Source: Salipiger mucosus DSM 16094
Lineage (GTDB): Bacteria > Pseudomonadota > Alphaproteobacteria > Rhodobacterales > Rhodobacteraceae
DNA: 64,000 nucleotides
Assembly: GCF_000442255.1 (NCBI RefSeq)
Contig: NZ_KE557283.1
Span: 24,300-88,299 of the forward strand
Direction: 5' to 3'
Position 1 is the stretch's first letter; every line of letters begins with the position of its first letter. Below, one piece after another: positions 33,566 to 42,263 of the stretch. The notes under the pieces are model-generated. The model was not told the DNA's origin and did no database searches. It saw only the letters and a list, made by a program, of their open reading frames with translations. A program made the translations under genes and the position numbers.

Positions 33566-34095
33566 TGAAATACTACCTTTTCGCCGCGGCGCTCTTTCCG
33601 GCGCTCGCCGACGCCCACCCTCACGGAACGGTGGAGCAGCAGCTGCATCTTTCCCTGGGCCGCGACATGGCGGAACTGACTTGGATCATTGTGCCGCCTG
33701 CCGAGCAGGCCGGTCATCTTCTCGCCCATCTCGACCTTGATGGCGACAGCGCACTGGACGAAGCGGAACGTGCCGCATTCGCGCAGGCTCTTGTCGACGC
33801 GACCTTGCTGTCGGTGAACGGTGAGGAGGTCGCCCTGGCAGAGAGCGAGGCGATAGTGCCGGACGCGACCGCCATCAGCCAGGACGCGGGCAGGCTTGAA
33901 ATGACTGCACGGTCGAACCTGGTGCTGCCAACGGAGTCGTTCGCCACGCTGTCGGTCGAGGTCAGCTATTCCGAGTTCTCGGAAGACTGGTTCATCCAGC
34001 CCTTTTATTTCGAGAACCTCGCGGACGGCGCATCGCCCCGGATCGAGCGAGCGCCCAACGCGCTGACGGTCTCGATCCCGGCAGTGGCACGGTGA
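33562..34095 (+). CDS. Exported protein with an EF-hand-like motif
   Basis: A 177-residue protein with a short signal peptide (MKYYLFAAALFPALADA) so that the mature N-terminus would begin HPHGT, a possible metal-binding amino end. A DLDGDSALDEAE loop at about residues 57-68 matches an EF-hand calcium loop. The rest is beta-rich. I do not recognise a named family; it resembles exported proteins with DUF1007-like starts. ATG 33562 overlaps the DUF3500 stop (ATGATG). It is the last gene of the MarR-linked unit. Confidence 0.7.
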   Translation: MMKYYLFAAALFPALADAHPHGTVEQQLHLSLGRDMAELTWIIVPPAEQAGHLLAHLDLDGDSALDEAERAAFAQALVDATLLSVNGEEVALAESEAIVPDATAISQDAGRLEMTARSNLVLPTESFATLSVEVSYSEFSEDWFIQPFYFENLADGASPRIERAPNALTVSIPAVAR

Positions 34096-34144
34096 CCAGT
34101 CGACGATACCTACGGCACAACCGCGCGGCAGGGTGCATCCTTGC

Positions 34145-34378
34145 TTATCGAAGGGCCCGATAGACGGCGTCGACACAGGTCAGAACGTCGCTTTGATCAT
34201 TGTAGAAGTGTGGGGAAAGCCGCAAGTTCTCTCCCCGGACGGAGGCCGCGACCCCATGCGCCTTGAGCGTCTTGAGCACATGGTGGACTGACCGGCCCCC
34301 GAGGGGAACCGAGACGATCGGGCTGAGATTTTCCCGGGGGATGTTCGCGGTCGCGGTCTTGCGGTCGCGAAGGCCAAA
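34145..34378 (-). pseudogene. Class V aminotransferase C-terminal remnant
   Basis: Reading leftward from the IS21 boundary, about 77 codons give IVSVPLGGRSVHHVLKTLKA, HGVAASVRGENLRLSPHFYN and DQSDVLTCVDAVYRALR, then TAA at 34145. The LRLSPHFYND stretch is the C-terminal signature of class V (NifS/isopenicillin-N-epimerase-like) aminotransferases. The PLP-lysine half is absent; the IS21 end at 34379 is the breakpoint. No piece of the gene is seen on the other side of the IS. Confidence 0.78.
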
Positions 34379-34524
34379 TGTCAACGGCGGAGCAAAAACC
34401 GGCCACGTGGCGGCGCAATACCAGGCCAGTGGCGGGGCGCGAGGCGCCATGGCGCGCGCGCTCCCCAGATAGCTGGCGCGTGCCATGGCGCATTGGCCCG
34501 CAGGGCCAATCCCGTTGTGGATGA

Positions 34525-35289
34525 TCAGGTTGGGGCTTCTGCCTTTCGGGCGCGGCTCTGGGCAAGCCTGTAGCTCTCGCCGTTCATCTCGATGATGTTG
34601 ACGTGGTGGGTCAGCCGGTCGAGGAGAGCGCCAGTGAGGCGCTCGGTTCCGAAGGTTTCGGTCCATTCGTCGAATGGCAGATTACTGGTGATCATCGTGG
34701 CGCCACGCTCGTAACGCTGCGAGATCAACTCGAACAGGAGTTCGGCGCCGGTCTTGGACAGCGGCACGAAGCCCAACTCGTCGATGATCAGCAGCTTGAC
34801 GCCGGCCATCTGTTTCTGGACGCGCAGGAGGCGGCGTTCATCGCGCGCTTCCATCAGCTCGTTGACGAGTGCGGCGGCGGTGGTGAAGCCGACTGCCATG
34901 CCCTTCTGGCAGGCGGCCAGCCCGAGCCCGAGGGCCACATGCGTCTTGCCCGTGCCGCTCGGGCCGAGGGCGATGACATTCTCGCGCCGGTCGATCCATT
35001 CGCAGCGAGCGAGTTCCAGCACCTGCATCTTGTTCAGCTTGGGGATCGCCTTGAAGTCGAAGCTGTCGAGGCTCTTGGTCGCCGGGAACTTCGCGGCCTT
35101 GATGCGGCGCTCCACCATTCGCCGTTCACGATCGATCAGCTCCAGCTCGACCAGACGGGCCAGGAACTGGACATGGTCCACCCCCTCGGCCGCGCACTGG
35201 CGGCCCAGCTTCTCATATTCCCGCAGGAAGGTGGGGAGCTTCAGCGTCTTCAGATGATCCGCGAGCAGGATCTTCGGGGTGTCGGTCAT
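34525..35289 (-). CDS. istB: IS21 helper ATPase IstB
   Basis: A full-length 254-residue IstB. Walker A is ALGPSGTGKTHVALGLG, Walker B is LLIIDELGFVPL, and the C-terminal SNLPFDEWTETFGTERLTGA and ALLDRLTHHVNIIEMNGESY segments are standard. The start ATG 35289 overlaps the istA stop (ATGA). It would bring the transposase complex to target DNA. It belongs to a different IS21 subgroup from the truncated copy near position 1839, judging by the N-terminal sequence. Confidence 0.95.
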   Translation of the reverse strand: MTDTPKILLADHLKTLKLPTFLREYEKLGRQCAAEGVDHVQFLARLVELELIDRERRMVERRIKAAKFPATKSLDSFDFKAIPKLNKMQVLELARCEWIDRRENVIALGPSGTGKTHVALGLGLAACQKGMAVGFTTAAALVNELMEARDERRLLRVQKQMAGVKLLIIDELGFVPLSKTGAELLFELISQRYERGATMITSNLPFDEWTETFGTERLTGALLDRLTHHVNIIEMNGESYRLAQSRARKAEAPT

Positions 35290-36773
35290 GCCACATCCCG
35301 CGACAGCAGGGACATGTAGCTGGCCGCCGAGGTGGTCCCGACAGTTGCGCGTGGCAGGTAGGGATAGATATCGAGGTCCAGCTTCGGCGGCCGTTTCTCG
35401 ACATGGCAGAGAACGAGGTGCTTCACGGCATCGAAGCCGACCGCGCCCAATTGCAGCGCCTTCTTCACCGCCGCGTGGAGATCGTCGATGTCGAAGGTCT
35501 CGAGCAGGCGCAGGACCTGGACGTATTCCCGGCGCCCGGCCTTGACCATCCGCGCTTCCATCAGGCGGCGCAGGGTTGCGAACTCGGGTGGCAGATCCCA
35601 CTCGGCCAAGGGAGCTGCCTGATCCAGGGCGTTGATCTTCCGCTCGATCAGCGGAAGGTAGTGGACCGGATCGAAGACCATGTCCTCGCGGTCGTAGCAG
35701 CGGGGATGGCGTGCGATGAGTTCGCCACCGCAGCCGATCACGACCTCGTCGACATAGCCCCTGACCCAGACGTCGCGGTGGCCGTAAGCGACCGGCACCG
35801 AGTAATCGTTGGTCTTGTAGCGCACCAGCGCTTGGGAGCTGACCCGCCCCGTAGCCTGATCGCAGGCTTCGAACGGCGACGCCGGAAGGTCGGACATTGC
35901 GGCCAGATCCCGCGCGAGCCGTTCCCCGATGGTCTCTGACTGGCCGCGGAGCACGTCCGCCTGACGCCTGCGGCACTGACCCTCAAGGCGGACGTTGAAT
36001 GCGTCCCACATCGCGAACCGCGGGACCGGCACCATGAAGTTGCGGCGGGAATAGCCGACCAATCCCTCCACGTTGCCCTTGTCGTTCCCCTTGCCGGGGC
36101 GGCCGTAGCGGTCGCGGAACAGGTAGTGGGACAGGAACCCGCTGAAGAGAGTGGCTCGCTGACGCGTGCCGTCCGGCAGGATCTTCGCAACCAGGCAGCG
36201 GTCGTTGTCGTAGAGGACCGACGCGGGCACCTTGCCGAAGAACGCGAAGGCGTGGACGTGGCCATCGACCCAGGCTTCCGCTGTCGCCGCGGGATAAGCC
36301 CGCACGAAGCAGGCATCGCTGTGCGGCAGGTCCAGGACGAAGAAATGCGCCTTCTGTTCGACCCCGCCGATGATGACCACCGCCTCGCCGAAGTCGGCCT
36401 GAGCATGGCCGGGCGGATGCGCCAAGGGCACGAACAGTTCGCGGCCGTGCCGTTCCCGCTCCCGCATGTAATCCTTGACGATGGTGTAGCCGCCGGTGAA
36501 CCCGTGCTCATCGCGGAGCCGCTCGAACACCCGCTTGGCTGTATGCCGTTGCTTGCGATGGCCCCCGCGATCGTTCTCCAGCCAGCCGTCGATGATGCCC
36601 GTGAAGGCATCCAGCTTCGGCCGCTTCACCGGGGCCGTTCGCCGGTAACCAGGCGGTACCGAGAACGCCATCATCTTGGCTACGGTGTCGCGCGAGACGT
36701 TGAAATGCCGGGCCGCCTCTCGCTGGCTCATCCCCTCGGCACAGGCCAGTCGCACCTTCCGATACAAGTCCAC
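35286..36773 (-). CDS. istA: IS21-family transposase IstA
   Basis: The 495-residue transposase starts at GTG 36773 with a helix-turn-helix (MSQREAARHFNVSRDTVAKM). Catalytic-core motifs include HAQADFGEAVV (Asp), LYDNDRCLVAK (Asp) and KGNDKGNVEGLVGYSRRNF (Glu). It ends in a SVPVAYGHRDVWVRGYVDEV beta segment. It is leftward, with istB downstream. Both genes look intact, so this copy may still be able to move. A more upstream start is not available before the terminal repeat. Confidence 0.94.
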   Translation of the reverse strand: MDLYRKVRLACAEGMSQREAARHFNVSRDTVAKMMAFSVPPGYRRTAPVKRPKLDAFTGIIDGWLENDRGGHRKQRHTAKRVFERLRDEHGFTGGYTIVKDYMRERERHGRELFVPLAHPPGHAQADFGEAVVIIGGVEQKAHFFVLDLPHSDACFVRAYPAATAEAWVDGHVHAFAFFGKVPASVLYDNDRCLVAKILPDGTRQRATLFSGFLSHYLFRDRYGRPGKGNDKGNVEGLVGYSRRNFMVPVPRFAMWDAFNVRLEGQCRRRQADVLRGQSETIGERLARDLAAMSDLPASPFEACDQATGRVSSQALVRYKTNDYSVPVAYGHRDVWVRGYVDEVVIGCGGELIARHPRCYDREDMVFDPVHYLPLIERKINALDQAAPLAEWDLPPEFATLRRLMEARMVKAGRREYVQVLRLLETFDIDDLHAAVKKALQLGAVGFDAVKHLVLCHVEKRPPKLDLDIYPYLPRATVGTTSAASYMSLLSRDVA

Positions 36774-36894
36774 GGTGAAAATCCTCCCGCCCTCCCTGCC
36801 GCCAGAAAGGGTAAAGGTGGACGACTTTTACGCCGCCCGCAGCAGGGTCACCCCGCCGCTACCGTGGCCGACTTTCTCACCGCCGTTCTCACAT

Positions 36895-37806
36895 TCATAC
36901 CACCGGGGACGGACCATCAACTCCGTCGATGGCCTGCAGGGCCACGCGGACCTTTACGCTATCGGCAGGCGACAACGGAAGAACGGGGCGCGGAGGAAGA
37001 GCGTCGGTGAGGCCGATCTCGTGCGCCATGGCGTAGACCACGCGGAGGCTTCCGAACGCGCGGAAGAGATCCCAGAGCGGTGCGAGCCGTGCGTCCATAG
37101 CCATTGCCGCCTCGGCGTCGCCACTCCGGGCCACCTCCGTGATCTGCATGGCCGGACCCGGGAGGATGCCGCCGAGGACGCTGAACCAGGCGTCCGCGCC
37201 GGCCAGAAGTGCCTCTGTGCAGCCCCAGTCGCCGCTGTAGCCGATGGCAAAGTCGCGCGGCACACGGCCGCGGAGGTCGTCCAGCTCGTCGGCGATGGTG
37301 CGATCCGCGGGCAGGGGCATCTTGACCGCCGCGACGTGGTCCAACCGCGACAATCGCTCGATCAGGTCCGGCGTGAAGGTGAAATGCGTGGTCGAGGGAT
37401 TGTTGTAGAGGCAGAGCGGCAGCTCCCCGGCCTCCGCCACGGCGCGAGCATGCGCGAAGACCTCGTCCTCCGTCAGCGGCGTGTAGGAGACGGGGGCGAG
37501 CAACAGCCCGTCCGCTCCGGCGTCTCTTGCATCCCGCGCCAGCGCCGCGGCCGCGTCGGTACGAAGCGCGCCGACGCCGACGATCAACGGGATCGCGCCC
37601 GCCAGCCGGCCGCCCGTGTCGATGGCCCGTCGCCGCTCGGCGCGGCTGAGATACATGTAGCCGCCGGTGCTGCCCAGAAGGCCCACGGAGTCCACGCCTG
37701 CGGCGACGAGGCGATCCAGCACACGGCCGAGCGCTTCGGCATCGACGCGGCCCTCGGAATCGGCCGGTGTGATCGGAAAGGCCGAGAGGCCGTGAAAGAG
37801 GGTCAT
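36895..37806 (-). CDS. Dihydrodipicolinate synthase-family lyase
   Basis: A 303-residue TIM-barrel lyase or synthase of the DapA/NanA family. The phosphate-binding-like loop reads VGLLGSTGGYMYLSRAERRR, the Schiff-base Lys is in HVAAVKMPLP, and LPLCLYNNPSTTHF carries the Tyr motif. The first loop is STGG rather than the GTTG of true DapA, so an aldolase for another 2-keto acid is more likely. It is translated with the upstream MocR regulator (ATGA overlap). Its stop at 36895 lies one base from the IS21 end, so the last few residues may have been changed by the insertion. Confidence 0.85.
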   Translation of the reverse strand: MTLFHGLSAFPITPADSEGRVDAEALGRVLDRLVAAGVDSVGLLGSTGGYMYLSRAERRRAIDTGGRLAGAIPLIVGVGALRTDAAAALARDARDAGADGLLLAPVSYTPLTEDEVFAHARAVAEAGELPLCLYNNPSTTHFTFTPDLIERLSRLDHVAAVKMPLPADRTIADELDDLRGRVPRDFAIGYSGDWGCTEALLAGADAWFSVLGGILPGPAMQITEVARSGDAEAAMAMDARLAPLWDLFRAFGSLRVVYAMAHEIGLTDALPPRPVLPLSPADSVKVRVALQAIDGVDGPSPVV

Positions 37807-39140
37807 GGTAGCGTCTCCTGCGCGTGGGTCAGTTCTCGGCGGATCGTCGTCAGGGCCGCAGTGAGATCAGAGAGGGGCACGCCACCGAAGGCGAGGCGAA
37901 TGGCCTGCGGCGGATCTCCGACGGCGTAGGGGGCGCCGGGGGACACGGCGACGCCGCACTCTCGAAGCCGGGCCACCAGCGGGTCGGCGCGGCGCCCCGT
38001 GGGCAGCGGCATCCAGGCGAAGCCCGCGTTGCGATGGGCGACGAGGGCGAGATCGGCGAGCGTCTCCCGGCAGAGGCGCTGGCGCTCGGCCCCGTCGCGC
38101 CGCCGTGTATCTTCGCTCGCCCCCAGCGTCCCATCCTCGATCCAGGCGGTGACAAGTGCGGTGATCAGCGCGGGCGTATTCCATGTGGTCGCCCGGATGG
38201 CGCCGGTCAGCCGGCCAAGCTGCGTCTCGGGCGCGATCAGAAAGCCGACGCGTAGCCCCGTTCCGAGGCTCTTGGAGACTCCACCAACATGGATCGTCCG
38301 CTCCGGAGCAAGCTCGCGAAGGCTCGGGGGCGGATCGGTCTCGAGGAAGGCGTAGGCGCTGTCTTCTATGATCAGTAGGTCGCGGCGCCGGGTCACCTCG
38401 ACGATCCGGCGCCGCGTGGCCTCGTTCATGACCGCGCCGAGAGGGTTCTGCACCGTCGGCATCAGGTAGACGGCGCGCAATCCGTGCGACCGGCACGCGT
38501 GATCGAGTGCGTCCGGGTCCATCACGCCCGCATCGCCCTCGACAGGGACCAGCGACGTGCCTCGCAGGGCAGCGACCGATTTGATCCCCGCATAGGTGAG
38601 CGGATCCGTCCCGACCGCGTCGCCGGGACCGAACAAGCCCAACATAATCAGTGACAGCGCGTGCTGCGCCCCCGAGGTGACCAGCAGGGTCTCTGGCGCT
38701 ACCGGTCCGAGGCGCGCGGACGCCCAGTCTGCAAGGACTTTCCGCTCGTGTGGCCGGCCGTCATGCGGCTGGTAGCGCAGCATCGCGTCGAGATCACCGC
38801 CCGCAGCGAGCCGCTTCAGCCCTGCGCGCAGCATGTCCGCGTCGGCGGCGCTCCCCGGCATGTTGAAAACGAGATCGATGAGGCCGTCCGAGGCCGCCTG
38901 CTCCACGCCGACGCCCGCAGGGACAGAGGCGTCCCGCACGAACATACCGCGGCCGCGCTCTCCGACGATCAGATTGCGGCGCTCGAGCTCCCGATAGGCG
39001 CGCGTCGCGGTCGCGAGCGCGACGCCGTGCCGTTCGGCAAAGGCGCGGTGTGGCGGCAGCTTCGCGCCGGGCGGCAGAGTCCCGTCGGCGATCTGTGCCG
39101 CAACCCTGTCGGCGAGGTCGATGAACTGTGTGCGGGGCAT
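37803..39140 (-). CDS. MocR/PdxR-like GntR-aminotransferase regulator
   Basis: This 445-residue protein joins an N-terminal GntR winged helix (KLPPHRAFAERHGVALATAT and AYRELERRNLIVGERGRGMF) to a fold-type I aminotransferase domain with the PLP Lys in IHVGGVSKSLGTGLRVGFLI. MocR regulators usually sense PLP or an aminated metabolite. The chosen start is MPRTQFIDLADRV (ATG 39140); the frame also opens upstream at 39197. It is divergent from an MFS gene (39230), with the palindrome at 39159-39176 in between, and is co-transcribed with the DapA-like lyase. Confidence 0.9.
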   Translation of the reverse strand: MPRTQFIDLADRVAAQIADGTLPPGAKLPPHRAFAERHGVALATATRAYRELERRNLIVGERGRGMFVRDASVPAGVGVEQAASDGLIDLVFNMPGSAADADMLRAGLKRLAAGGDLDAMLRYQPHDGRPHERKVLADWASARLGPVAPETLLVTSGAQHALSLIMLGLFGPGDAVGTDPLTYAGIKSVAALRGTSLVPVEGDAGVMDPDALDHACRSHGLRAVYLMPTVQNPLGAVMNEATRRRIVEVTRRRDLLIIEDSAYAFLETDPPPSLRELAPERTIHVGGVSKSLGTGLRVGFLIAPETQLGRLTGAIRATTWNTPALITALVTAWIEDGTLGASEDTRRRDGAERQRLCRETLADLALVAHRNAGFAWMPLPTGRRADPLVARLRECGVAVSPGAPYAVGDPPQAIRLAFGGVPLSDLTAALTTIRRELTHAQETLP

Positions 39141-39158
39141 GGGGCCAACTGTATCTAG

Positions 39159-39176
39159 TACAATAAAAATATTGTA
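39159..39176. promoter_or_regulatory. Palindromic operator between MocR and MFS genes
   Basis: TACAATAAAAATATTGTA is a perfect 7-base-arm palindrome with a 4-base spacer. It lies in the 89-base gap between divergent starts in otherwise GC-rich DNA. It is a good candidate binding site for the adjacent MocR regulator; that is inference from position. Confidence 0.75.
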
Positions 39177-39229
39177 TTGAATCGTGTCGGGTGTCAACGA
39201 GCGGCTAGCAACCAGCCGAAAGATCGCCC

Positions 39230-40390
39230 ATGTCCCGCCCCGCCGCCGCGCTCTGCCTTGCCGTCTCGCTCTTTCTCGTCACCTACGCGGTCAACCTGCA
39301 GGCGCCGCTCTACGACGCCTACGCCGCGGCCAGCGGGCGAGGGCCAGCCGCGGTCACGATCGCCTTCGCGGCCTATGTGGCAGGCCTGATGCCGACGCTG
39401 CTCTGTCTCGGCGGGCTGTCGGACCGTATCGGACGGCGCATTCCACTGGCGATGGCGCTCCTTCTCGGCGCGGCGGCGACTGCCCTGCTTGTCGTCTCGC
39501 CCTCCTGGACCACGCTCGTCGTCGCCCGCATGCTCCTCGGGGTCGGGACAGGCCTCGCCACCACAGCAGGGACAGCGTTCATGGTCGAACTGATGGGCGC
39601 TGACCGGAGCCGCAGCGCGGCCTTGGCGGTCACATCGGCGACCTCGCTCGGCTTCGGCGGCGGTGCGCTCGCCACCGGGATGAGCTTGTCGCTGACCGGC
39701 CCGTCGTTCTTTCCCGCGAGCTTCGCGATCCTCTTCGTCCTGGCACCACTCTTGGCGGTCTGCATGATCTGCGCGCCAAAAGGTGCGCAGGCGCAAGGCG
39801 GTGCCCTCGTGCGTCTTCCCGTCTTTCCGCGAGGCACGTGGATTTTCGGAGCAACGCTCGCGCTCGCCTGGTCGGCCACGGGCATGATCATTGCCGTCGT
39901 CCCGCTCGAACTCGCGATGCACGGCCTGTTTGGATGGACCGGTCCGGTGATCTTCCTCGCGATCTTCGTCGGCTTTCTGTGCCAGCCTGTCGCCAAGCGC
40001 CTGAGCGACAAGGCATCGCTCGCACTGGGACTTGCCCTCATCCCGTCGGGCTTTGGCCTCATCCTCTTCGGGAGCTGGATGCAAGCGATTGCACCCGTCC
40101 TGATCGGAACGGCCCTTTCGAGCGCGGCCAGCTACGGCTTCGTCTTCCTCGCCGCGCTCTCAGAGGTCTCGGACCGCGCAGGCCAGGACAGGTCCCGCGC
40201 CACCGCGGGACTTTTCGTCTACGCCTATGCCGGGTTTTCCCTGCCGGTCATCGGGAGCGGCGTGCTTGCCGAAACCATGGGGCTGGTCCCGGCAATGGCT
40301 GTCTTCCTCGGTCTGCTCATCGTCGGCTCTATTGCGTTGGCCGGTTTCTTGACGGCGAGATCGACCGCACCAGTGGAGCAGCCGACATGA
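39230..40390 (+). CDS. MFS transporter
   Basis: A 386-residue major facilitator with about 12 hydrophobic segments. The loop 2-3 signature GGLSDRIGRRIPLAMALLLG is clear, and helix 4 reads MLLGVGTGLATTAGTAFMVE. It belongs to the drug or metabolite efflux/uptake type; substrate unknown. It is divergent from the MocR/lyase operon and probably shares its control, so it may move the compound that the DapA-like enzyme cleaves. The start ATG 39230 is the only plausible one near the first helix. Confidence 0.9.
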   Translation: MSRPAAALCLAVSLFLVTYAVNLQAPLYDAYAAASGRGPAAVTIAFAAYVAGLMPTLLCLGGLSDRIGRRIPLAMALLLGAAATALLVVSPSWTTLVVARMLLGVGTGLATTAGTAFMVELMGADRSRSAALAVTSATSLGFGGGALATGMSLSLTGPSFFPASFAILFVLAPLLAVCMICAPKGAQAQGGALVRLPVFPRGTWIFGATLALAWSATGMIIAVVPLELAMHGLFGWTGPVIFLAIFVGFLCQPVAKRLSDKASLALGLALIPSGFGLILFGSWMQAIAPVLIGTALSSAASYGFVFLAALSEVSDRAGQDRSRATAGLFVYAYAGFSLPVIGSGVLAETMGLVPAMAVFLGLLIVGSIALAGFLTARSTAPVEQPT

Positions 40391-40483
40391 GTTCTTCGCT
40401 TATTCCGCCACGCGTCGGGTCGGTGCAGTTAGGTACCCCGCGCGTCCTCCGTCGTTTGCCAATCTCCAACACTCCGAGATCTA

Positions 40484-40976
40484 ATGATTGAAGCTGCCGG
40501 TCATCTTTTCCCTCACTTCGGCGCATGGACCGCATGCGCCGCATCGGTTCTTTGCGGCACTGTACTCCAGAGGCTGTCTGGCGCAGGCTTCGGGATGATC
40601 GCCGCGCCAACTTTTGTGATCTTCGCCCCCGAGTTTCTTCCGGGGAAGATCCTCCTCCTCGGGCTCGTTATCGGTCTCGGGGCGTTCATGGGTAGGCGCG
40701 ATGCGGTCGTGCGCTCCTAATCTGGCCCCGGGACTTCCCGGCCGCGTCATCGGCGCAATCATCGCGGCCTCTGTCGCGCGTCTGATCGTCGGCACTGACA
40801 TGCTTCCCGTGATTCTAGCCCTGATCGTATTGCTCGCCGTCGGTTTGACGGTCGCGGTGGTAGCGCTTTTTGGGTTCTGCCCACTTGTCCAGCGGTTCGA
40901 ACGTGGTGCGATCCGTCCTTGGGCCTTGGGATTGGCTACGCTCTCGGCCTTCGTTCTGCTCGCGCGCACACTGTCG
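40484..40976 (+). pseudogene. TauE/SafE-family sulfite exporter, frameshifted and internally deleted
   Basis: The first frame (40484-40720) encodes VLQRLSGAGFGMIAAPTFVI and FAPEFLPGKILLLGLVIGLG, the start of a TauE/SafE permease. After about 40700 the match moves to another frame: APGLPGRVIGAIIAASVARL, IVGTDMLPVILALIVLLAVG, then, without the middle of the protein, VQRFERGAIRPWALGLATLS and AFVLLARTL, the usual C-terminus. So the gene has one frameshift and lost roughly 90 codons. It is about half the normal 240-260 residues. Confidence 0.78.
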
Positions 40977-41185
40977 TGGGGTGCCGTATCACTTGATTCG
41001 TCATGGCGCCGGCGCGGAGGGGGGCGACATAAACGGACTTTCGAGCATGCCGCAGCGAACGGCAGTACCGTCCCGACTCCTGCCGCTCAGGCAAGGGTCC
41101 TGTCCTATGACGAGGCTCGGTGGATCCCGGCTTCGCCCTCTGTCGCTGCCTTGCTCGGTTCCGACTCCTCAGGCAGCCTCGCGCC

Positions 41186-42001
41186 ATGATCACGACCGAC
41201 TGGCGGCCCAACAACGGCGCGGAATTCCTGCGGCATACCTTCGCCATCGGCGACGTCCATGGACGGGCAACGACCCTCAACCAGCTTCTCGATCACCTCG
41301 AAGATCTTCCGGTCTACGGCCGCGTGCGCGAGATCATCTTCGCCGGCGACCTGACGGACCGGGGACCCGACAGCCTGGGATCGATCCAGCGCGCCTGGGA
41401 GGCGCTCGACCGTTTTGATTATGGAACGCTCCTGCCCGGGAACCACGAACTCATGATGGTCAGCGCACTCGACTTCGATCCCTTCATGCTCCGGAACTGG
41501 CTCGCCAACGGCGGGAACACCGCCCTGAAGCAGGTCGATCCGCGCGAGGCACTCGATATCCCGGAAAGGCTCAGGGCGTTTCGGGCGGCCCTCCCCTTGG
41601 GGTTCGAGGAGTTGATGCGGACAGGACCCACCCATCTCGTGCGCAACGGCTGTCTGTTCGTGCATGCCGGCCTGCATCCTCACATGGACCGTAACGAGTT
41701 CCTCGCCGCGCCGCGCTTCGAGGTAGGCGACACCCACTGGGCATGGATCCGGCAGCCCTTCCTAAGCTGGGAGGGCGGATGGGAGCACCTGGGTCTGCGC
41801 CTCGTGGTCCATGGACATTCGCCGGCCATCACCCGACTGTTCGAGGACAAGGAGCAAGCTGAGCGATACCTCGACGTGGTGACGGAACATGCCGCCATCT
41901 GCGTCGACGCCGGGGCCGCGGCGGTGCCACAGGTCGCGGCAGTCGAGTTTGCTGGATGGTATCACCGTCTTCATGTCGCTCAGGGAAGCGACGGAAATTA
42001 A
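41186..42001 (+). CDS. Metallophosphoesterase, Ser/Thr phosphatase-like
   Basis: The 271-residue protein has the PPP-family layout: TFAIGDVHGRATTL, IIFAGDLTDRGPDSLGSI, TLLPGNHELMMVS, FVHAGLHPHMDRNEF and LVVHGHSPA. These are the metal and phosphate ligands of diadenosine tetraphosphatase (ApaH)/PrpE-like and serine/threonine protein phosphatases. The start is ATG 41186 (MITTDWRPNNGAEF). It is a separate family branch from the phosphoesterase at 20208. No partner gene is evident; an IS66 element follows. The 262 bases after it hold only a short hairpin (AGAGCCGC/GCGGCTCT, about 42220). Confidence 0.88.
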   Translation: MITTDWRPNNGAEFLRHTFAIGDVHGRATTLNQLLDHLEDLPVYGRVREIIFAGDLTDRGPDSLGSIQRAWEALDRFDYGTLLPGNHELMMVSALDFDPFMLRNWLANGGNTALKQVDPREALDIPERLRAFRAALPLGFEELMRTGPTHLVRNGCLFVHAGLHPHMDRNEFLAAPRFEVGDTHWAWIRQPFLSWEGGWEHLGLRLVVHGHSPAITRLFEDKEQAERYLDVVTEHAAICVDAGAAAVPQVAAVEFAGWYHRLHVAQGSDGN

Positions 42002-42263
42002 CGTCAGAAGATTTTTCGAACTCTAACCGGAAGGGAGGTCGCTGAACGCCTTCATGCTCCAATGGCACCTTCCTTGACTGAATCGGCGACGAAGCGTGTG
42101 TCGCGGCGAGCAGGAGCGTCCCAGCGCCCGGAAGCGAGCCCCCTCCACTTGAAGTACCTCGCGGAGCACAACGCTGTATCGCTCGAAGAGACGAGGTTAC
42201 CAGGGTAATGCTCCGGTGAGAGCCGCCTGACGCGGCTCTGAGGGCAGTGATAGGTCCGACCTT

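Larger units (their letters stand above)
34379..36893 (-). mobile_element. Complete IS21-family element with mapped ends
   Basis: The element is 2515 bp. Its left end TGTCAACGGCGG (34379) and right end CCGCCGTTCTCACA (up to 36893) are imperfect inverted repeats: GGCCACGTGG..AACGGCGG on one side and CCGTGGCCG..CGCCGTT on the other. It carries leftward istA and istB. The flanks (GGCCAAA left, TTCATAC right) show no matching target duplication, so the copy may have taken part in a deletion after insertion. Confidence 0.87.

Noticed and set aside
42180-42250. Hairpin with GAGAGCCGC..GCGGCTCT that recalls a group II intron segment
   Set aside because: No intron-encoded reverse transcriptase, domain V or exon-binding structure was found; the resemblance is to a short stretch only.
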